DNA from: Verrucomicrobiia bacterium
GTDB lineage: Bacteria > Verrucomicrobiota > Verrucomicrobiia > Limisphaerales > UBA8199
Direction of reading: 5' to 3'
NCBI GenBank assembly: GCA_035946615.1
Contig: DASYZB010000017.1
Coordinates: 1 to 42,095, forward strand
Length of the DNA stretch: 42,095 nucleotides
Notes under the pieces: model-generated
Database searches by the model: none
The model's input: only the letters and a program-made list of their open reading frames with translations
What the model was told of the DNA's origin: nothing
Shown here: positions 22,537-32,900 of the stretch, piece by piece
Layout: each line of letters starts with the position of its first letter
How positions within the stretch are numbered: the first letter of the stretch is position 1
Translations under genes and position numbers: made by a program

Positions 22537-24714
22537 GCCGTCAACCGGCAGGTCGAGCACACCTTTTCGAACCGCGATTTTCGCGGAACGCCCCATGATA
22601 TCGACCACTTCCACCGCGCTGAAGTTGCTTGCCGGTAAGGCGGCCCTCTTTTGACGTGCACAACTCCAGATGGCCAAAATCGAGGTGCCATGCCGGTCAA
22701 AGAGGTAGGCCCAGATATTCTCACCCAGTCCATTGACGCGGCGGACGGGTGCGGCGCCTTCCAGAAGGCCGGCGCAAGTCGCCATGGCATTGACGGCGGG
22801 CTTTGGAGAAATGCGATGGGTTGACCACGGGCTTTTAGCATCCACTTCGAGATTGAAACAGAACCCCCACCAGCCGTCGCGGTCGTAATCGATGCCGTAA
22901 AAGGGCAGAAACACCCTGACACCTTCGCCTTTGAGGATAATGGCCAATCGCGTCATGAACTGGGCTTGGGTCCGATAAATGATCTTCGAGCCAAGCAGCC
23001 CCCGGATGCCTGCCTCTGTGATATAGATCGGCAGTTCCTTGCCGTGGTTATAACGCCGCATCGACTTTCTAATCGCCGCCAGCTTTCCTGGATAATCGTT
23101 TTCTTCCGGCGCGAAGCCCGTGTCGGCATAGCCATGACTCTCGATGGCATCCACATAGTCCAGCAATCCCGCAGCGAATATCGTGTCCATCCATTGCGGG
23201 TTCAGGTTTGAAGGGCAGGGGCCGATGACAACCGAGTCAGGGTCCGCCGCCTTGATGACGGCCCGGACGCGCCGGTGAAGTTCGACAACCTCGGCGGGCG
23301 TGTAGGGAGAACCGATGTTGTAAGGAGGCATGTTGAGGTTGATTTCCCAAGCCACACCGTAGATGCGCGGGTGCATGTGGGGATAGAGGTGTCTTTCCAC
23401 CTCCACCGAATCGTGCACCATCGGCAGGTAATCCTCCCAATCCATAAACGTTTTGCCCGCCCGGTCCTTGGCCCAGGCCGGGGCCGGGAAATTGCCGGCA
23501 AAGGGCAGAATATGAAAACGATAGGCCGGGCGTGGCGGCTCATTTTTGATGCGTTCAGCGGCCCAAGGCGCCATGCCGTGGGCGCGGTCCGGTTTCTGTG
23601 GTTCCAGGTAATTCCAAAGGGAATAGTCAAAACGCCACGATAATCCGACCAAGTCCGCCAACCCATGAAAATCACCGTGCAGGCCGAAGAAGGCATTGGT
23701 GCCGAGGGCTGCAAACCGGCCAATGTTCTGCGCGACTGTGCGGGGCATGAGCGCGAAGGTAGCGATGCCCGAGGGCAAAGAGCCCTCTGCGAGAATGCAC
23801 GAGCGCCCCTCCAAATCCTTGCCCGCCTCATCAAGCCAGTAAGCCCGCAGTTCATAATAACCAGAGGTCTTGGGCGTCAAATCGAGTTTGCGAGGGACCA
23901 TGCCATCCAATGGCACCTTGGCGCTGGCGGTGATATTTTCAAAGAAATCCTGCACCTCATAGCGGAAGGCCTTGGCAGTTGGAGGCAGTGTTCCACCGGG
24001 GGCGAGGGTGGCCAGCACCGATTCGCCAGGCTGAAAAATGTTGTGCTGCGGGTGTGGCGAAGTGAAGGTGAGCCAGGAGGAGTAGGCTTGTTGGCGATAG
24101 GTGGTTATACGATCGATAAAGAGCGTGGCGTTGGGGTCGCTCGTGTTGAGTTGGATTTCACGCGCCGCCAGGGCTTCCTCGCCGCTGAGCGCGCGGCTGC
24201 CCGAAGTAAACTCATTGAAAGGAATAACGTGTTCGATGAGAGTGCGGCTTGGGTATGTCGGCTCGATTACATGGGCATAGGTTTGATCTCCTACGCGCAG
24301 GACAATTTGAATCCACCACTGCGCCGCCGGTTGCGAGCCCATGACCAACCGGATGCCGCTGGCGTTGATGGTGATGCCCCCGGGTGGCAGGCTGCGCTTC
24401 ATCGAGAACCAGTTGTTCCCAGGAACGCTGTCGAGAGGGTTTTTCCTGGAAAGACTTATTTTCGCAAGCGACTCGGCTACGCCCGGAATATTCTGCCCGG
24501 TCTGGAACTGATATTGGACGTTGCTGCCCTTGGTTAATTTCCACGCCGGTTGGCGGTCGGCAGTGAAGTCGTCCAGGATTTTGAGTTGCTCGACCGGGCC
24601 GAGCAGCGGTTTGGTATCCGCGGCTGAGGCCAATGCCGGCCAGCTCAGCAAACAAAGCCAACAGGACAGCGGTAGAAAACGTGCAGACCGCGCACAAAGA
24701 AAGGCAGGCGCCAT
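22495..24714 (-). CDS. Exported clan GH-A type glycoside hydrolase-like protein
   Basis: 739 residues from ATG 24714, which begins a signal peptide (SARFLPLSCWLCLLSWPALASA). A GTG at 24795 is a longer alternative. The first 300 residues are beta-rich carbohydrate-binding-like modules (WWIQIVLRVGDQTYAHV, TLFIDRITTYRQQ). The C-terminal half is a TIM-barrel with IYGVAWEINLN (candidate acid/base Glu, about residue 457) and IYITEAGIRG (candidate nucleophile Glu, about 567), the clan GH-A pattern seen in families such as GH39. The substrate is not evident. It converges on the fucosidase-like gene with a 42-base overlap. Confidence 0.72.
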   Translation of the reverse strand: MAPAFLCARSARFLPLSCWLCLLSWPALASAADTKPLLGPVEQLKILDDFTADRQPAWKLTKGSNVQYQFQTGQNIPGVAESLAKISLSRKNPLDSVPGNNWFSMKRSLPPGGITINASGIRLVMGSQPAAQWWIQIVLRVGDQTYAHVIEPTYPSRTLIEHVIPFNEFTSGSRALSGEEALAAREIQLNTSDPNATLFIDRITTYRQQAYSSWLTFTSPHPQHNIFQPGESVLATLAPGGTLPPTAKAFRYEVQDFFENITASAKVPLDGMVPRKLDLTPKTSGYYELRAYWLDEAGKDLEGRSCILAEGSLPSGIATFALMPRTVAQNIGRFAALGTNAFFGLHGDFHGLADLVGLSWRFDYSLWNYLEPQKPDRAHGMAPWAAERIKNEPPRPAYRFHILPFAGNFPAPAWAKDRAGKTFMDWEDYLPMVHDSVEVERHLYPHMHPRIYGVAWEINLNMPPYNIGSPYTPAEVVELHRRVRAVIKAADPDSVVIGPCPSNLNPQWMDTIFAAGLLDYVDAIESHGYADTGFAPEENDYPGKLAAIRKSMRRYNHGKELPIYITEAGIRGLLGSKIIYRTQAQFMTRLAIILKGEGVRVFLPFYGIDYDRDGWWGFCFNLEVDAKSPWSTHRISPKPAVNAMATCAGLLEGAAPVRRVNGLGENIWAYLFDRHGTSILAIWSCARQKRAALPASNFSAVEVVDIMGRSAKIAVRKGVLDLPVDGSPQYIVGLSQTGL

Positions 24715-25584
24715 AATCGCGTTGACGATAACCGCACCAGCCGGGGCTGGCCAGCTTGACAGCGGCTGAGAACGTGTTTTGAAAATAGGCGGCACCCCCT
24801 CAACGAGTACGAGCGCGAGAACGATTGCGGCAATTCCTTACCGCTTTCAGCTCTCTGCTTTAGCCAATAAAGGCCTGGCGGAATTGGCAAAATCCTTTCG
24901 AAGTCCGCCATCGACCCCTCGGCCACAATCGAGTTCCACAATCCAGCAAGTGCTAAGGCGCAAATTTGCTTCACGCGAATGTCGAGCCGCTGGAAAAGTC
25001 TTCGAATCTCCCATTCATTGCGATACGGCTGTTTTGCCGGTGCTGCCTGGAGCAGCGCATTCGCAGAGTCCCGGTGGCGGAATATCCGCTGCATCTTGAG
25101 CGTGAGTAGTTTCTCTCGGAGAGTGCCGCGCACCGACATTCGAAGCAGCAATGCCATAGCCGTCAAGCGGCTGCCTCCGGCGCGGTCCGCCACCCACCGG
25201 ATCATCTGCGCCGGATTCAGCAGGTACATCTCGAGACACTCTTGGTTCGAAAGCACGCCCTCGCGGAGCAATCCAGTGCGGGCGAGAAACCGTTCGACGG
25301 CGTCGCTCAATCGATAAAACGCCACAAAGATGCTTCCCGATGGCTTCACCACCCGCCTGCCTTCGTTTAAAATCGTTCGGATGGCTTGCTCATCAGCGGT
25401 AAAATCAATAACCCCGGTCGCATAGAGGATTGTGCTATACGCCCCGCCTGCGAAGGGCATCGCAGCCGCGTCGGCATGAACCAACTCCAGCCCCCGGCGG
25501 AGCTTTGCCTGCCAGGTCGAAGTAATTGTTCTCGATCGCCGGGTGAAGCGGCGCCAGAGCATCCCAGAATGCCGTAGAGCTCAT
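24645..25584 (-). pseudogene. Class I SAM methyltransferase gene with internal deletion and frameshift
   Basis: The first part (MSSTAFWDALAPLHPAIENNYFDL, from ATG 25584) and the later part (AKLRRGLELVHADAAAMPF, YSTILYATGVIDF, EGRRVVKPSGSIFVAFYR) belong to one methyltransferase type I recall from Verrucomicrobia, but lie in different frames that meet near 25508-25515. The stretch that should carry the SAM-binding glycine motif (VGAGQG-like) between them is missing, some 40-50 codons by my estimate. The gene cannot make a working enzyme. The far end is uncertain because the open frame runs on into the start of the hydrolase gene; the original stop was probably before 24714. Confidence 0.8.
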
Positions 25585-25779
25585 GTCACGCAATTGGCTT
25601 GCCTGAAGCATGATTCGATATCCCGTGAACTGCAAGCGGCCTGAGGCGTGCCCAGTGTGGTCAATGACATGTCCTGGCCGAAGGCAGTGCCGGCGGCGTT
25701 GGTGGCGACCGGCGACCTTTATCAAGGCGAAAGCCATATGGGCTCGATACAACGGGATACAACGGAAGGGGCTAGCGTT

Positions 25780-26856
25780 TCATTTTGCTGCAGCCGGTTC
25801 GGAGAACGAACCTGCCCGAGGGACGCGCAAAGTGCGATTACCGTCATTCATCGGATCGTCCGGACGAGGATAATCGCGCCAGAGCCAGCGCAGCATTTCG
25901 GGCATCTGGGCGCCGCCCTGTTTGTTTGAATGGGTGCCAATCCCCCAGCAGTAATTTACATCGTACCCCTTTTCGGTGAGGGCAGCGGCCATCTTTAGGT
26001 TCTGCGCATGCCAGTCGCGCTGCGGGTCATAGGAACCGCCCCGCCGGCGCCCGCGGTTGTCATTGAGTCCGTCCTGCAAGAACACCCGGATGGGCTTGCG
26101 CGGGCTTTGGCGGATGAGTTCCGGATACACATGCCCGCCACGCAGATTGGTGAAACTTCCTATCGTGCTGATAACTTTGCCAAACTGGTCCGGGCGCTGC
26201 CAAGCGACGGTGAAGGCGCAAATCGCTCCCGAACTGGCGCCAGCGATCGCGCGCTGCCCCGGGTCCTTTGAAATATTGTATTCCTTTTCAAGGGCCGGCA
26301 GCAGCTCGTCAATGACCATCCTGGCGTAGCGATCATTTAGTTCATTGTACTCGGTTGCCCGATTGTTGATGTTGTCGCCCCAGTTGGTCGAGGTGGATTC
26401 CGGTTGCTCCGGTGTGTGGCCCGGATTGATGAAGACCCCCAAAGTGACGGGCATTTCGCGCCTGTAAATGAGGTTGTCGAACACATAAGGGATGCGGTAT
26501 GGACCTTCGAGGGACACAAAGGCATGGCCGTCCTGAAACAGCATCAGGCAGGCCGGTTTGTCCGGGTCGTACTGAGCTGGGACGTAAACCCAATAGTGCC
26601 TGGTTGTATTTGTGAACACGCGGCTTGCCAGTGTGAGCGGACCGATGACCTTGCCCTTGGGCACGCCCTCATGGGGCTGCGAATCCGGCCCGAGGATGTA
26701 CACGTCATCCGTGGGCGCGCCGAGGGCCGCCCCGGCGCCGCCCAGGACCCCAAGGCTCAATACAGCGCAAGCCGCCAGCAGGTGGCGCCGTTGTGCCTCA
26801 ACAACGATGCCGGACTGCCGCCGGCATCCAAAGAAACTGGATAGACTTTTTCTCAT
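25780..26856 (-). CDS. Secreted esterase of the enterochelin-esterase (Fes/D) fold
   Basis: 358 residues from ATG 26856 ([10 protein letters not shown]), chosen because a signal sequence with basic residues and a hydrophobic core ([25 protein letters not shown]) follows. The alpha/beta hydrolase domain has [24 protein letters not shown], the nucleophile elbow GASSGA with the catalytic Ser, an Asp in FLQDGLNDN and the His in GIGTHSN. Family members hydrolyse esters of siderophores, feruloyl or acetyl groups on polysaccharides. The siderophore route has no support here, so a carbohydrate esterase is more likely. It is divergent from the DUF1592 gene with only 45 bases between starts. Confidence 0.82.
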   Translation of the reverse strand: MRKSLSSFFGCRRQSGIVVEAQRRHLLAACAVLSLGVLGGAGAALGAPTDDVYILGPDSQPHEGVPKGKVIGPLTLASRVFTNTTRHYWVYVPAQYDPDKPACLMLFQDGHAFVSLEGPYRIPYVFDNLIYRREMPVTLGVFINPGHTPEQPESTSTNWGDNINNRATEYNELNDRYARMVIDELLPALEKEYNISKDPGQRAIAGASSGAICAFTVAWQRPDQFGKVISTIGSFTNLRGGHVYPELIRQSPRKPIRVFLQDGLNDNRGRRRGGSYDPQRDWHAQNLKMAAALTEKGYDVNYCWGIGTHSNKQGGAQMPEMLRWLWRDYPRPDDPMNDGNRTLRVPRAGSFSEPAAAK

Positions 26857-26901
26857 GGATTGCGTCAATGAACAACTTATGTTATGAATTAGCATGATCT
26901 C

Positions 26902-29001
26902 ATGTGGAAGCAAGTGCCAGCCTGTTTTCTTGCCGGCGTGATCCCGCTCACGGGGATCGGGACCACCCTTCGCCCCGCAACGGATTTCCACCGGGCAATC
27001 CGGCCGATTCTCGAAACGTACTGCTTCGATTGCCACGGCGATGGCGCGCGCAAGGGCAATGTCGCTTTCGACGAATTCAAATCCGACCAGGCGGTCCTTG
27101 CCGACCGGCAATTATGGCTCAAAGCCCTGGGCATGCTCCGGGCGGGCCTGATGCCCCCGGCCAGAAAACCGCGGCCCAGCGTGGCGCAACGGGAACAAAT
27201 TGCGCGCTGGATCAAATATGGCGTATTTGGGATCGACTCGCGCAACCCCGACCCGGGCCGGGTGACGCTGCGCCGGCTCAACCGCGTCGAATACCACAAT
27301 ACCATCCGTGATTTGCTGGGAGTCGATTACGACACCCAAGGGGAGTTCCCGCCCGATGACACGGGGTTCGGTTTTGACAATATTGGCGACGTGCTCACCT
27401 TGCCGCCGATGTTGCTGGAAAAATATCTGGGGGCAGCCGCGCAAATCATTAGCCAGGCCGTTGCCGTGGAAGCGGGCGCCGGGGCCGATTACAAGCGCTT
27501 TTTCCCCCGAGCAATCCCGGCAGATGCCGAGGGACGGCGCGAGTATGCGCGCCAGGTGCTGGGCAAGTTTGCCGGACGGGCCTTCCGCCGGCCAGTTGAC
27601 CAAACAACTCTGGAGCGCCTGGTGGGCCTGGCGGAACAGAGCTACACCGAAGGAGGCGAGGGGTTCGAATCGGGCATTTCCCACGCAATGGTCGCCGTGC
27701 TGACCTCGCCGCGTTTTCTTTTCCGCGAAGAGTTCGCCCAACCTCTGGCTGGGAAGGGGCGATTTCCATTTATTGACGAATACTCGCTCGCGTCGCGACT
27801 TTCGTACTTCCTCTGGTCGTCCATGCCTGATGACGAATTGCTCGGGTTAGCCGGGCAAGGCAAATTGCGGAAGAATTTGTCCGTGCAGGTGGGGCGCATG
27901 CTAAGGGATCGCCGCGCCGATGCCCTGGTGAACAACTTTACCGGCCAATGGCTTCGCGGGCGGGACATCGAGAGCATACCCATCGAGGAACGTTTTGTAT
28001 TAGCACGCGAAGAGAAGCGCAGCTCGGAATTCGAGAGCGCGCGAAAACGGTTTCGGCAGTTAAGGGACAAGCCTGAAGCAGAACTGACGCCCGCGGAGCG
28101 CGAAGAGTTGACGAAGTTTCGCGCCAAATTTCGTCAGCGCCTGGACCGTCCAGCGCGCGTGGAACTGAACGGTGCGCTGCGCAGGGCCATGCGCCGGGAG
28201 ACCGAGAAGGTTTTCGGCTATGTGCTGCAGGGGGACCGCAGCCTGCTGGACCTGCTCGACAGCGATTACACGTTTTTGAATGAGCGGCTAGCCAAACTTT
28301 ACGGCATCACCAACGTATTTGGGAATGAGCTTCGGCTGGTCGAGCTTGCACCAGACAGCCCGCGTGGAGGAGTCATTACCGAGGGCACAGTCCTGGTGGC
28401 CACATCCAACCCCACGCGAACCTCGCCGGTCAAGAGAGGCGCCTTCATACTGGACAGCATCCTGGGAATGCCCGTGCCGCCGCCACCGCCCAACCTTCCG
28501 CCGCTCGAAGACGCGGCCAAGAACCTGACCAACCACGCGCCATCGCTTCGGGAGACCCTGGCCATGCACCGGGAGAACCCCATGTGCAGCTCCTGCCACA
28601 ACCGCATGGACCCGCTCGGGCTGGCGTTCGAGAACTTTAACGCCCTGGGGATGTGGCGGACGACGGAGTTTAGCCAAATGATAGACCCCAAAGGCCGATT
28701 GCTCACCGGAGAAGAGTTTTCCAACCCTAAGGAACTCAAGCGGATCCTGGTCACCAATCATTCGCGAGAATTCTATCGCACGCTGACTGAAAAGCTCCTG
28801 GTTTACGCGCTGGGCCGCGGACTGGAGTATTCGGATGTCGAAACCGTGGATCAAATCGTTGCGCGAATCGAAAAATCAGGAGGCCGCTCCTTCGCGTTAC
28901 TTTACGGCATCATCGAATCGGCTCCTTTCCAAAAAACTCGAACTCCGCCCATGCTGACGGCCACCGCCGTCCGGGCCGAAACCTCCGATAAGCATCTATG
29001 A
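26902..29001 (+). CDS. Planctomycete/Verrucomicrobia-type cytochrome protein (DUF1587-DUF1592-DUF1588-DUF1585)
   Basis: 699 residues. The N-terminal part has a haem-binding CxxCH motif (CFDCH, 41-45), in the PSCyt-like domain with [11 protein letters not shown] and [18 protein letters not shown]1587 starts with [24 protein letters not shown]1592 includes [23 protein letters not shown]1588 has a second CxxCH ([12 protein letters not shown]), and DUF1585 ends with [15 protein letters not shown] short signal sequence is plausible (residues 1-22). These proteins are abundant in planctomycetes and Verrucomicrobia, are predicted extracytoplasmic, and have no proven activity. The stop overlaps the next gene by 4 bases (ATGA), a pairing seen again and again in these phyla. 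Confidence 0.93.
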   Translation: MWKQVPACFLAGVIPLTGIGTTLRPATDFHRAIRPILETYCFDCHGDGARKGNVAFDEFKSDQAVLADRQLWLKALGMLRAGLMPPARKPRPSVAQREQIARWIKYGVFGIDSRNPDPGRVTLRRLNRVEYHNTIRDLLGVDYDTQGEFPPDDTGFGFDNIGDVLTLPPMLLEKYLGAAAQIISQAVAVEAGAGADYKRFFPRAIPADAEGRREYARQVLGKFAGRAFRRPVDQTTLERLVGLAEQSYTEGGEGFESGISHAMVAVLTSPRFLFREEFAQPLAGKGRFPFIDEYSLASRLSYFLWSSMPDDELLGLAGQGKLRKNLSVQVGRMLRDRRADALVNNFTGQWLRGRDIESIPIEERFVLAREEKRSSEFESARKRFRQLRDKPEAELTPAEREELTKFRAKFRQRLDRPARVELNGALRRAMRRETEKVFGYVLQGDRSLLDLLDSDYTFLNERLAKLYGITNVFGNELRLVELAPDSPRGGVITEGTVLVATSNPTRTSPVKRGAFILDSILGMPVPPPPPNLPPLEDAAKNLTNHAPSLRETLAMHRENPMCSSCHNRMDPLGLAFENFNALGMWRTTEFSQMIDPKGRLLTGEEFSNPKELKRILVTNHSREFYRTLTEKLLVYALGRGLEYSDVETVDQIVARIEKSGGRSFALLYGIIESAPFQKTRTPPMLTATAVRAETSDKHL

Positions 29002-30398
29002 AAACAACCTTGAGCCCCGCCGGCCAAATGGCATTTCAACGCCGGATTAATCTCTCGCGCAGGCAATTCCTGCGCGGCTTGGGCGCCTGCATCGCCCTGC
29101 CGGCCTTCGAGTCGTTAGCGTCGCGGTCGCTGTTTGCGGCAGAGTCCGCGCCACGGCTCGCCACGACCGCCAGCGGCGCTCCGCTCCGAGCTGCGTTCGT
29201 CTATTTTCCCAATGGCGCGATTCCCTCCGCATGGTGGCCGGATGGAGAGGGGAAAACCTTTGAGTTCAGCCGGACCTTGCAACCACTGGCCGCTTTGGGT
29301 CAGCAACTCCAGATTCTAGGCGGTCTCGATCATCTCAATGCCACCCCTGGTCCGGATGGGGGCGGGGATCACGCCCGGGCGAACGGAACTTTCCTGACGG
29401 GCGTGCGGGTGAAGAAGACTGCAACGGATATTCGGGCCGGGATTTCGATAGACCAGGTAATGGCGCGACAGGCCGGGCATCTCACGCGCTTCGGCTCACT
29501 GGAATTGACATGCGATGCCGGTCGCAACTCCGGCGCGTGCGACTCCGGGTACTCCTGCGCGTATCAGTATAACCTTTCATGGAGTTCGCCCACGACGCCC
29601 CTGACGCCCGAAGCCAATCCGCGCCTGGTATTCGAACGGCTCTTCGGGGCCGGCTCCCCCGGCGAGCGGGCTGCCCATCTGCAGCAAAGGTTGCAAAAGC
29701 AGCGCTCTATTCTGGACTTTGTTCTGGAGGACGCGCGCGACATGCAGCGGCGGCTGACTGCGCGCGATCGGGATAAACTCGATCAATATCTGACTGCGGT
29801 CCGTGAGATCGAAGAGCGAATCCACAAGGCTGGGGAACTGGGAACAGGTAAAGAGCCGCTGGTTGCGGCTCCATCGGGGCTCCCGTCCGATTATGGAGAG
29901 CATGTGCGTCTTATGTTCGATATGTTGACTGTGGCATTTCAAACCGATTCAACCCGGGTGGCGACTCTGCTCCTGGCGCATGACGGCAGCAACCGTTCCT
30001 TCTCCGAAATTGGTGTGCCGGAAGGACACCACGATTTGTCGCATCACTTCAACGATCCGGAAAAAATCCGGAAAGTGCAGGAGATAGACCTGTGGTATGT
30101 GAAAGAGTTCGCGAAATTCCTGCAAAAGCTCGAAAGCACAAAAGACTTAGACGGCCATTCTTTGCTGTACAATTCCATGATTGTGTATGGTGGCGGCAAC
30201 GCGGATGGCAACCGCCATACTCACGTGAATCTGCCGATCATTCTTGCTGGCGCAGGCGGCGGCTCGTTCCAAACCGGGCGCTACACGCGGTTTCAATCCA
30301 AACCGGCAACCAATTTGTTTTTGAGCATGGCGGACCGGATGGGTCTTCAGGGTGTGGAACGTTTCGGCGATTCCACCGGCATGCTGACGAACGTCTAG
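28998..30398 (+). CDS. DUF1552 protein with Tat signal
   Basis: 466 residues. The N-terminus has the twin-arginine motif LSRRQFLRGLGACIALPAF, so it is exported folded. The body matches DUF1552 (AAFVYFPNGAIPSAWWP near 70, GGDHARANGTFLTGVRVKKT, GRNSGACDSGYSCAYQYNLSW, THVNLPIILAGAGGG), a family related to the DUF1501/sulfatase-like fold. It is almost always encoded next to a DUF1592 partner, as here with a 4-base overlap, implying a shared extracytoplasmic complex. The function is undemonstrated. The start is fixed by the overlap. Confidence 0.92.
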   Translation: MKTTLSPAGQMAFQRRINLSRRQFLRGLGACIALPAFESLASRSLFAAESAPRLATTASGAPLRAAFVYFPNGAIPSAWWPDGEGKTFEFSRTLQPLAALGQQLQILGGLDHLNATPGPDGGGDHARANGTFLTGVRVKKTATDIRAGISIDQVMARQAGHLTRFGSLELTCDAGRNSGACDSGYSCAYQYNLSWSSPTTPLTPEANPRLVFERLFGAGSPGERAAHLQQRLQKQRSILDFVLEDARDMQRRLTARDRDKLDQYLTAVREIEERIHKAGELGTGKEPLVAAPSGLPSDYGEHVRLMFDMLTVAFQTDSTRVATLLLAHDGSNRSFSEIGVPEGHHDLSHHFNDPEKIRKVQEIDLWYVKEFAKFLQKLESTKDLDGHSLLYNSMIVYGGGNADGNRHTHVNLPIILAGAGGGSFQTGRYTRFQSKPATNLFLSMADRMGLQGVERFGDSTGMLTNV

Positions 30399-30752
30399 AT
30401 CGATTTGCGGTCTAGGGCCGTCATCTGGCCCAAAAGCCTCGCTTAACGGATTTTTCGAACCGCGTACCCCGCTGTTCGATCTCCTCTCTATAGAAGCGCA
30501 AAGGAATGCAATAATTGCCATATGCAAAAATCCCGAAGGACCTCTCGACCTTCCAGCGGGCACAATGCTCAAATGCAACAGCGCATTCTGTCATCCATTG
30601 CGGCCCCAATGGAATTTTTGACGTGACATAATTATGCGGCTGTGCAGAATTCTCTTATGGATGCCGGTTCTCATAGCCGTTATGAAAAGGCATTCTCCAA
30701 ATCGAGAAAACTTTGCCCCAACCAAATAAAAGCAACTGAAAGAACCCCCGTT
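30399..30752. other. Gene-free stretch
   Basis: About 350 bases after the DUF1552 gene. A weak hairpin (GGGCC-GTCATCT-GGCCC near 30415) followed by AAAAG could end the upstream transcript. Otherwise I see only AT-richer sequence that must contain the promoter of the exported protein at 30753. No repeat from elsewhere in the window occurs here. Confidence 0.5.
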
Positions 30753-32873
30753 ATGACATCTGTTGGAATGATTCTCAGGAAAGGTTTGAAATCACCTCTC
30801 GGACCACCTTGGACAACCAGGAGGGCCCACCGTTTCCCTATCGCGGCTGTTATCGTGTTGCTCGCCGCCACTGCAACACAGGCTCAAACAGGTCCTTTCA
30901 GCGTGACCGACTGGCCGCCGACCATCAACGCCAACGCCACGGTGGATTATGTCATTATCGATCCGAATGCGGCCTTCACGACGCCAGGCGGTTGGAATCC
31001 CGGTTTGACATTGGCAAATGGCGGGGACGAGGCCTATAGCGGAATTACGCTGGACACCCTGTTTGGGGACCAGGCAACCAGCAGCTTCTTCAATATCGCG
31101 GACCCAAATTACACCATGTTTGCCAATGTTCCGGTGATCGACGTGCTGCTGCAGGTGTATGGAAATTCCTCTCTTTATAACGCCGATGGCAGCGCAAAGA
31201 ATGTGTCGTTTCTCGAAGGTCAGTTGAATTATCTCACCACCCCGAGCGCCGGCACGGTGCCGTTGGGCGCCAATAACAATCAGTGGAACTGGATGTTGTT
31301 TACGGTGACCAACCCGATCGATCCGCTCACGGGCTTCCGTTACGTGGGCGATACGTCATATCCTCAGCAAACCGGCGGCCAGTTTGGCGGGGTAAATAGC
31401 GGCACGCTGCGGATTCAGGGCATCGGGACCGGGTTGACCATTCGGGCAGTAGCGCTGGGTCCCCAAGGCGCATTTGGGACCAGCAATCAGGTCAATGTAT
31501 TCGTCGCGGGCGCCACGTGCGCGCCGGAGCCTGCAGTGAATCCGACCTACATTGATTTCAATCAAAAGGCCACCAATTATCTTAGCGTTATCAATGACGC
31601 CAACTTGGGCGAGACCGTCAGCGAACAAAGCGGGGTAGGGCCGGTTGGGGACTTACGCACGGCAATCCAAAGCACCAGCGGTGTAATGAACTTCGGCATT
31701 CTCAGCAATTACCTGGGGTTGCCTTGCAATACACCTCATACCATGAAACTGGGCATTGAGGTCTATGATGATCCCGGGTACGCCGGAACCCAGATCATGC
31801 CCTCTCAATTTGCCACCGATTCCCAAGGCGATTTGGGCGCCTATGGAGGTTCTTCGTACACGCTGACCGGCAGCGGCAACTGGCTGAAACTGGGATTTTG
31901 GATTCCTGGAGTGGACTTGCAAGGGGTTGGAACGGCGCCCCTGACCGGCGGCCCGACACTTTCGTTCGTGGGTGGCTCCCCTTTTGTTGATCGGATTGAA
32001 TTGGGCATCATCCGGACGGGAACAAATGTTCTTGCAGGGCAGGACCCGTTGCCGGATTACCGCATGAACCCTCTGATTTGCGCAACCAACTATGGCTATT
32101 TCGCTGAATGGGACCCACACCGCGGTATTACCAACAACCTGACGGTGGGTTCCTCCGGTGGCGATCAGAACATGGTGGTGGCGATGGCCGGTCCTCCTGA
32201 CGACCAGCGCCTGGCGGAAGCCCCGGCGCCGGGTTCCGGCAACAACAATATCCAGTTCGCGCTCGAGAATAATGTCTTTGGGCCCAGCTTGCAGGACAAC
32301 GCCAATGTCGCAATACGGCTTACCTACTATGATGACCCGAGCCTGGTGGGCGCCCAAATCGGGCTCAACGCTTACCAAAGCTTTGTGAATGGAATCTCGA
32401 CCATTATTGGCGCTCCGCCTGCTCCATATAATGCCCGCGCTGTTTTGAAGGGGACTGGCAAGTGGGTGGATGCTTATTTTTACCTGCCGAACGTAAACTT
32501 TTACGGCGTGAATCAAGGTCCGCAATCGGTGGTTCGCCTGGAAACAAGTCCAGCAAACCCGGCCAATGCGGACACTGGCGATGTGTATGTGTCGCGCATC
32601 CGGTACGATGTGATTCGCCCATGCGGTCCTTTCGAGGGAATCAACATGCTGCAAGCGCTTGAAATTCAACCAACCAATACAACCGCTGCGGTGAGTTGGT
32701 TCGGAACGGCTGCTCTTCAAGGGTCAACCACGCTTGGAGCGCCCTTTAGTGATATTCTGAGCGTGACGAATACGCTGACCAACAGTTACACGGCGCCGGG
32801 GCTGACTTCAGCGCAGTTTTTCCGGCTGCGATATCCACCCTATCCGGCCTACTTTATCACAAATACGCCTTAG
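30753..32873 (+). CDS. Large exported protein with a duplicated beta-sandwich-like domain
   Basis: 706 residues from ATG 30753 (MTSVGMILRKGL), chosen over upstream starts because GAAAG precedes it and a signal peptide follows (RFPIAAVIVLLAATATQAQ). The middle and late parts hold two related units: KLGIEVYDDPGYAGTQI with SGNWLKLGFWIPGVDLQGV and FVDRIELGIIRTG, then IRLTYYDDPSLVGAQI with TGKWVDAYFYLPNVNFYGV and YVSRIRYDVIRPC. Such units are likely carbohydrate-binding. The end (AVSWFGTAALQGSTTL...AQFFRLRYP) is the Verrucomicrobia-type C-terminal module. No catalytic motif is seen. It is followed closely by the tailspike-like gene. Confidence 0.72.
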   Translation: MTSVGMILRKGLKSPLGPPWTTRRAHRFPIAAVIVLLAATATQAQTGPFSVTDWPPTINANATVDYVIIDPNAAFTTPGGWNPGLTLANGGDEAYSGITLDTLFGDQATSSFFNIADPNYTMFANVPVIDVLLQVYGNSSLYNADGSAKNVSFLEGQLNYLTTPSAGTVPLGANNNQWNWMLFTVTNPIDPLTGFRYVGDTSYPQQTGGQFGGVNSGTLRIQGIGTGLTIRAVALGPQGAFGTSNQVNVFVAGATCAPEPAVNPTYIDFNQKATNYLSVINDANLGETVSEQSGVGPVGDLRTAIQSTSGVMNFGILSNYLGLPCNTPHTMKLGIEVYDDPGYAGTQIMPSQFATDSQGDLGAYGGSSYTLTGSGNWLKLGFWIPGVDLQGVGTAPLTGGPTLSFVGGSPFVDRIELGIIRTGTNVLAGQDPLPDYRMNPLICATNYGYFAEWDPHRGITNNLTVGSSGGDQNMVVAMAGPPDDQRLAEAPAPGSGNNNIQFALENNVFGPSLQDNANVAIRLTYYDDPSLVGAQIGLNAYQSFVNGISTIIGAPPAPYNARAVLKGTGKWVDAYFYLPNVNFYGVNQGPQSVVRLETSPANPANADTGDVYVSRIRYDVIRPCGPFEGINMLQALEIQPTNTTAAVSWFGTAALQGSTTLGAPFSDILSVTNTLTNSYTAPGLTSAQFFRLRYPPYPAYFITNTP

Positions 32874-32900
32874 AAGGCTTTTGGTAGGAAACACTCAAAA

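Noticed and set aside
31653-32720. Minus-strand open frame (355 codons) opposite the exported protein at 30753
   Set aside because: The plus-strand protein has a signal peptide and repeated domains; the antisense translation is rich in Arg, His and Pro and unlike any family.
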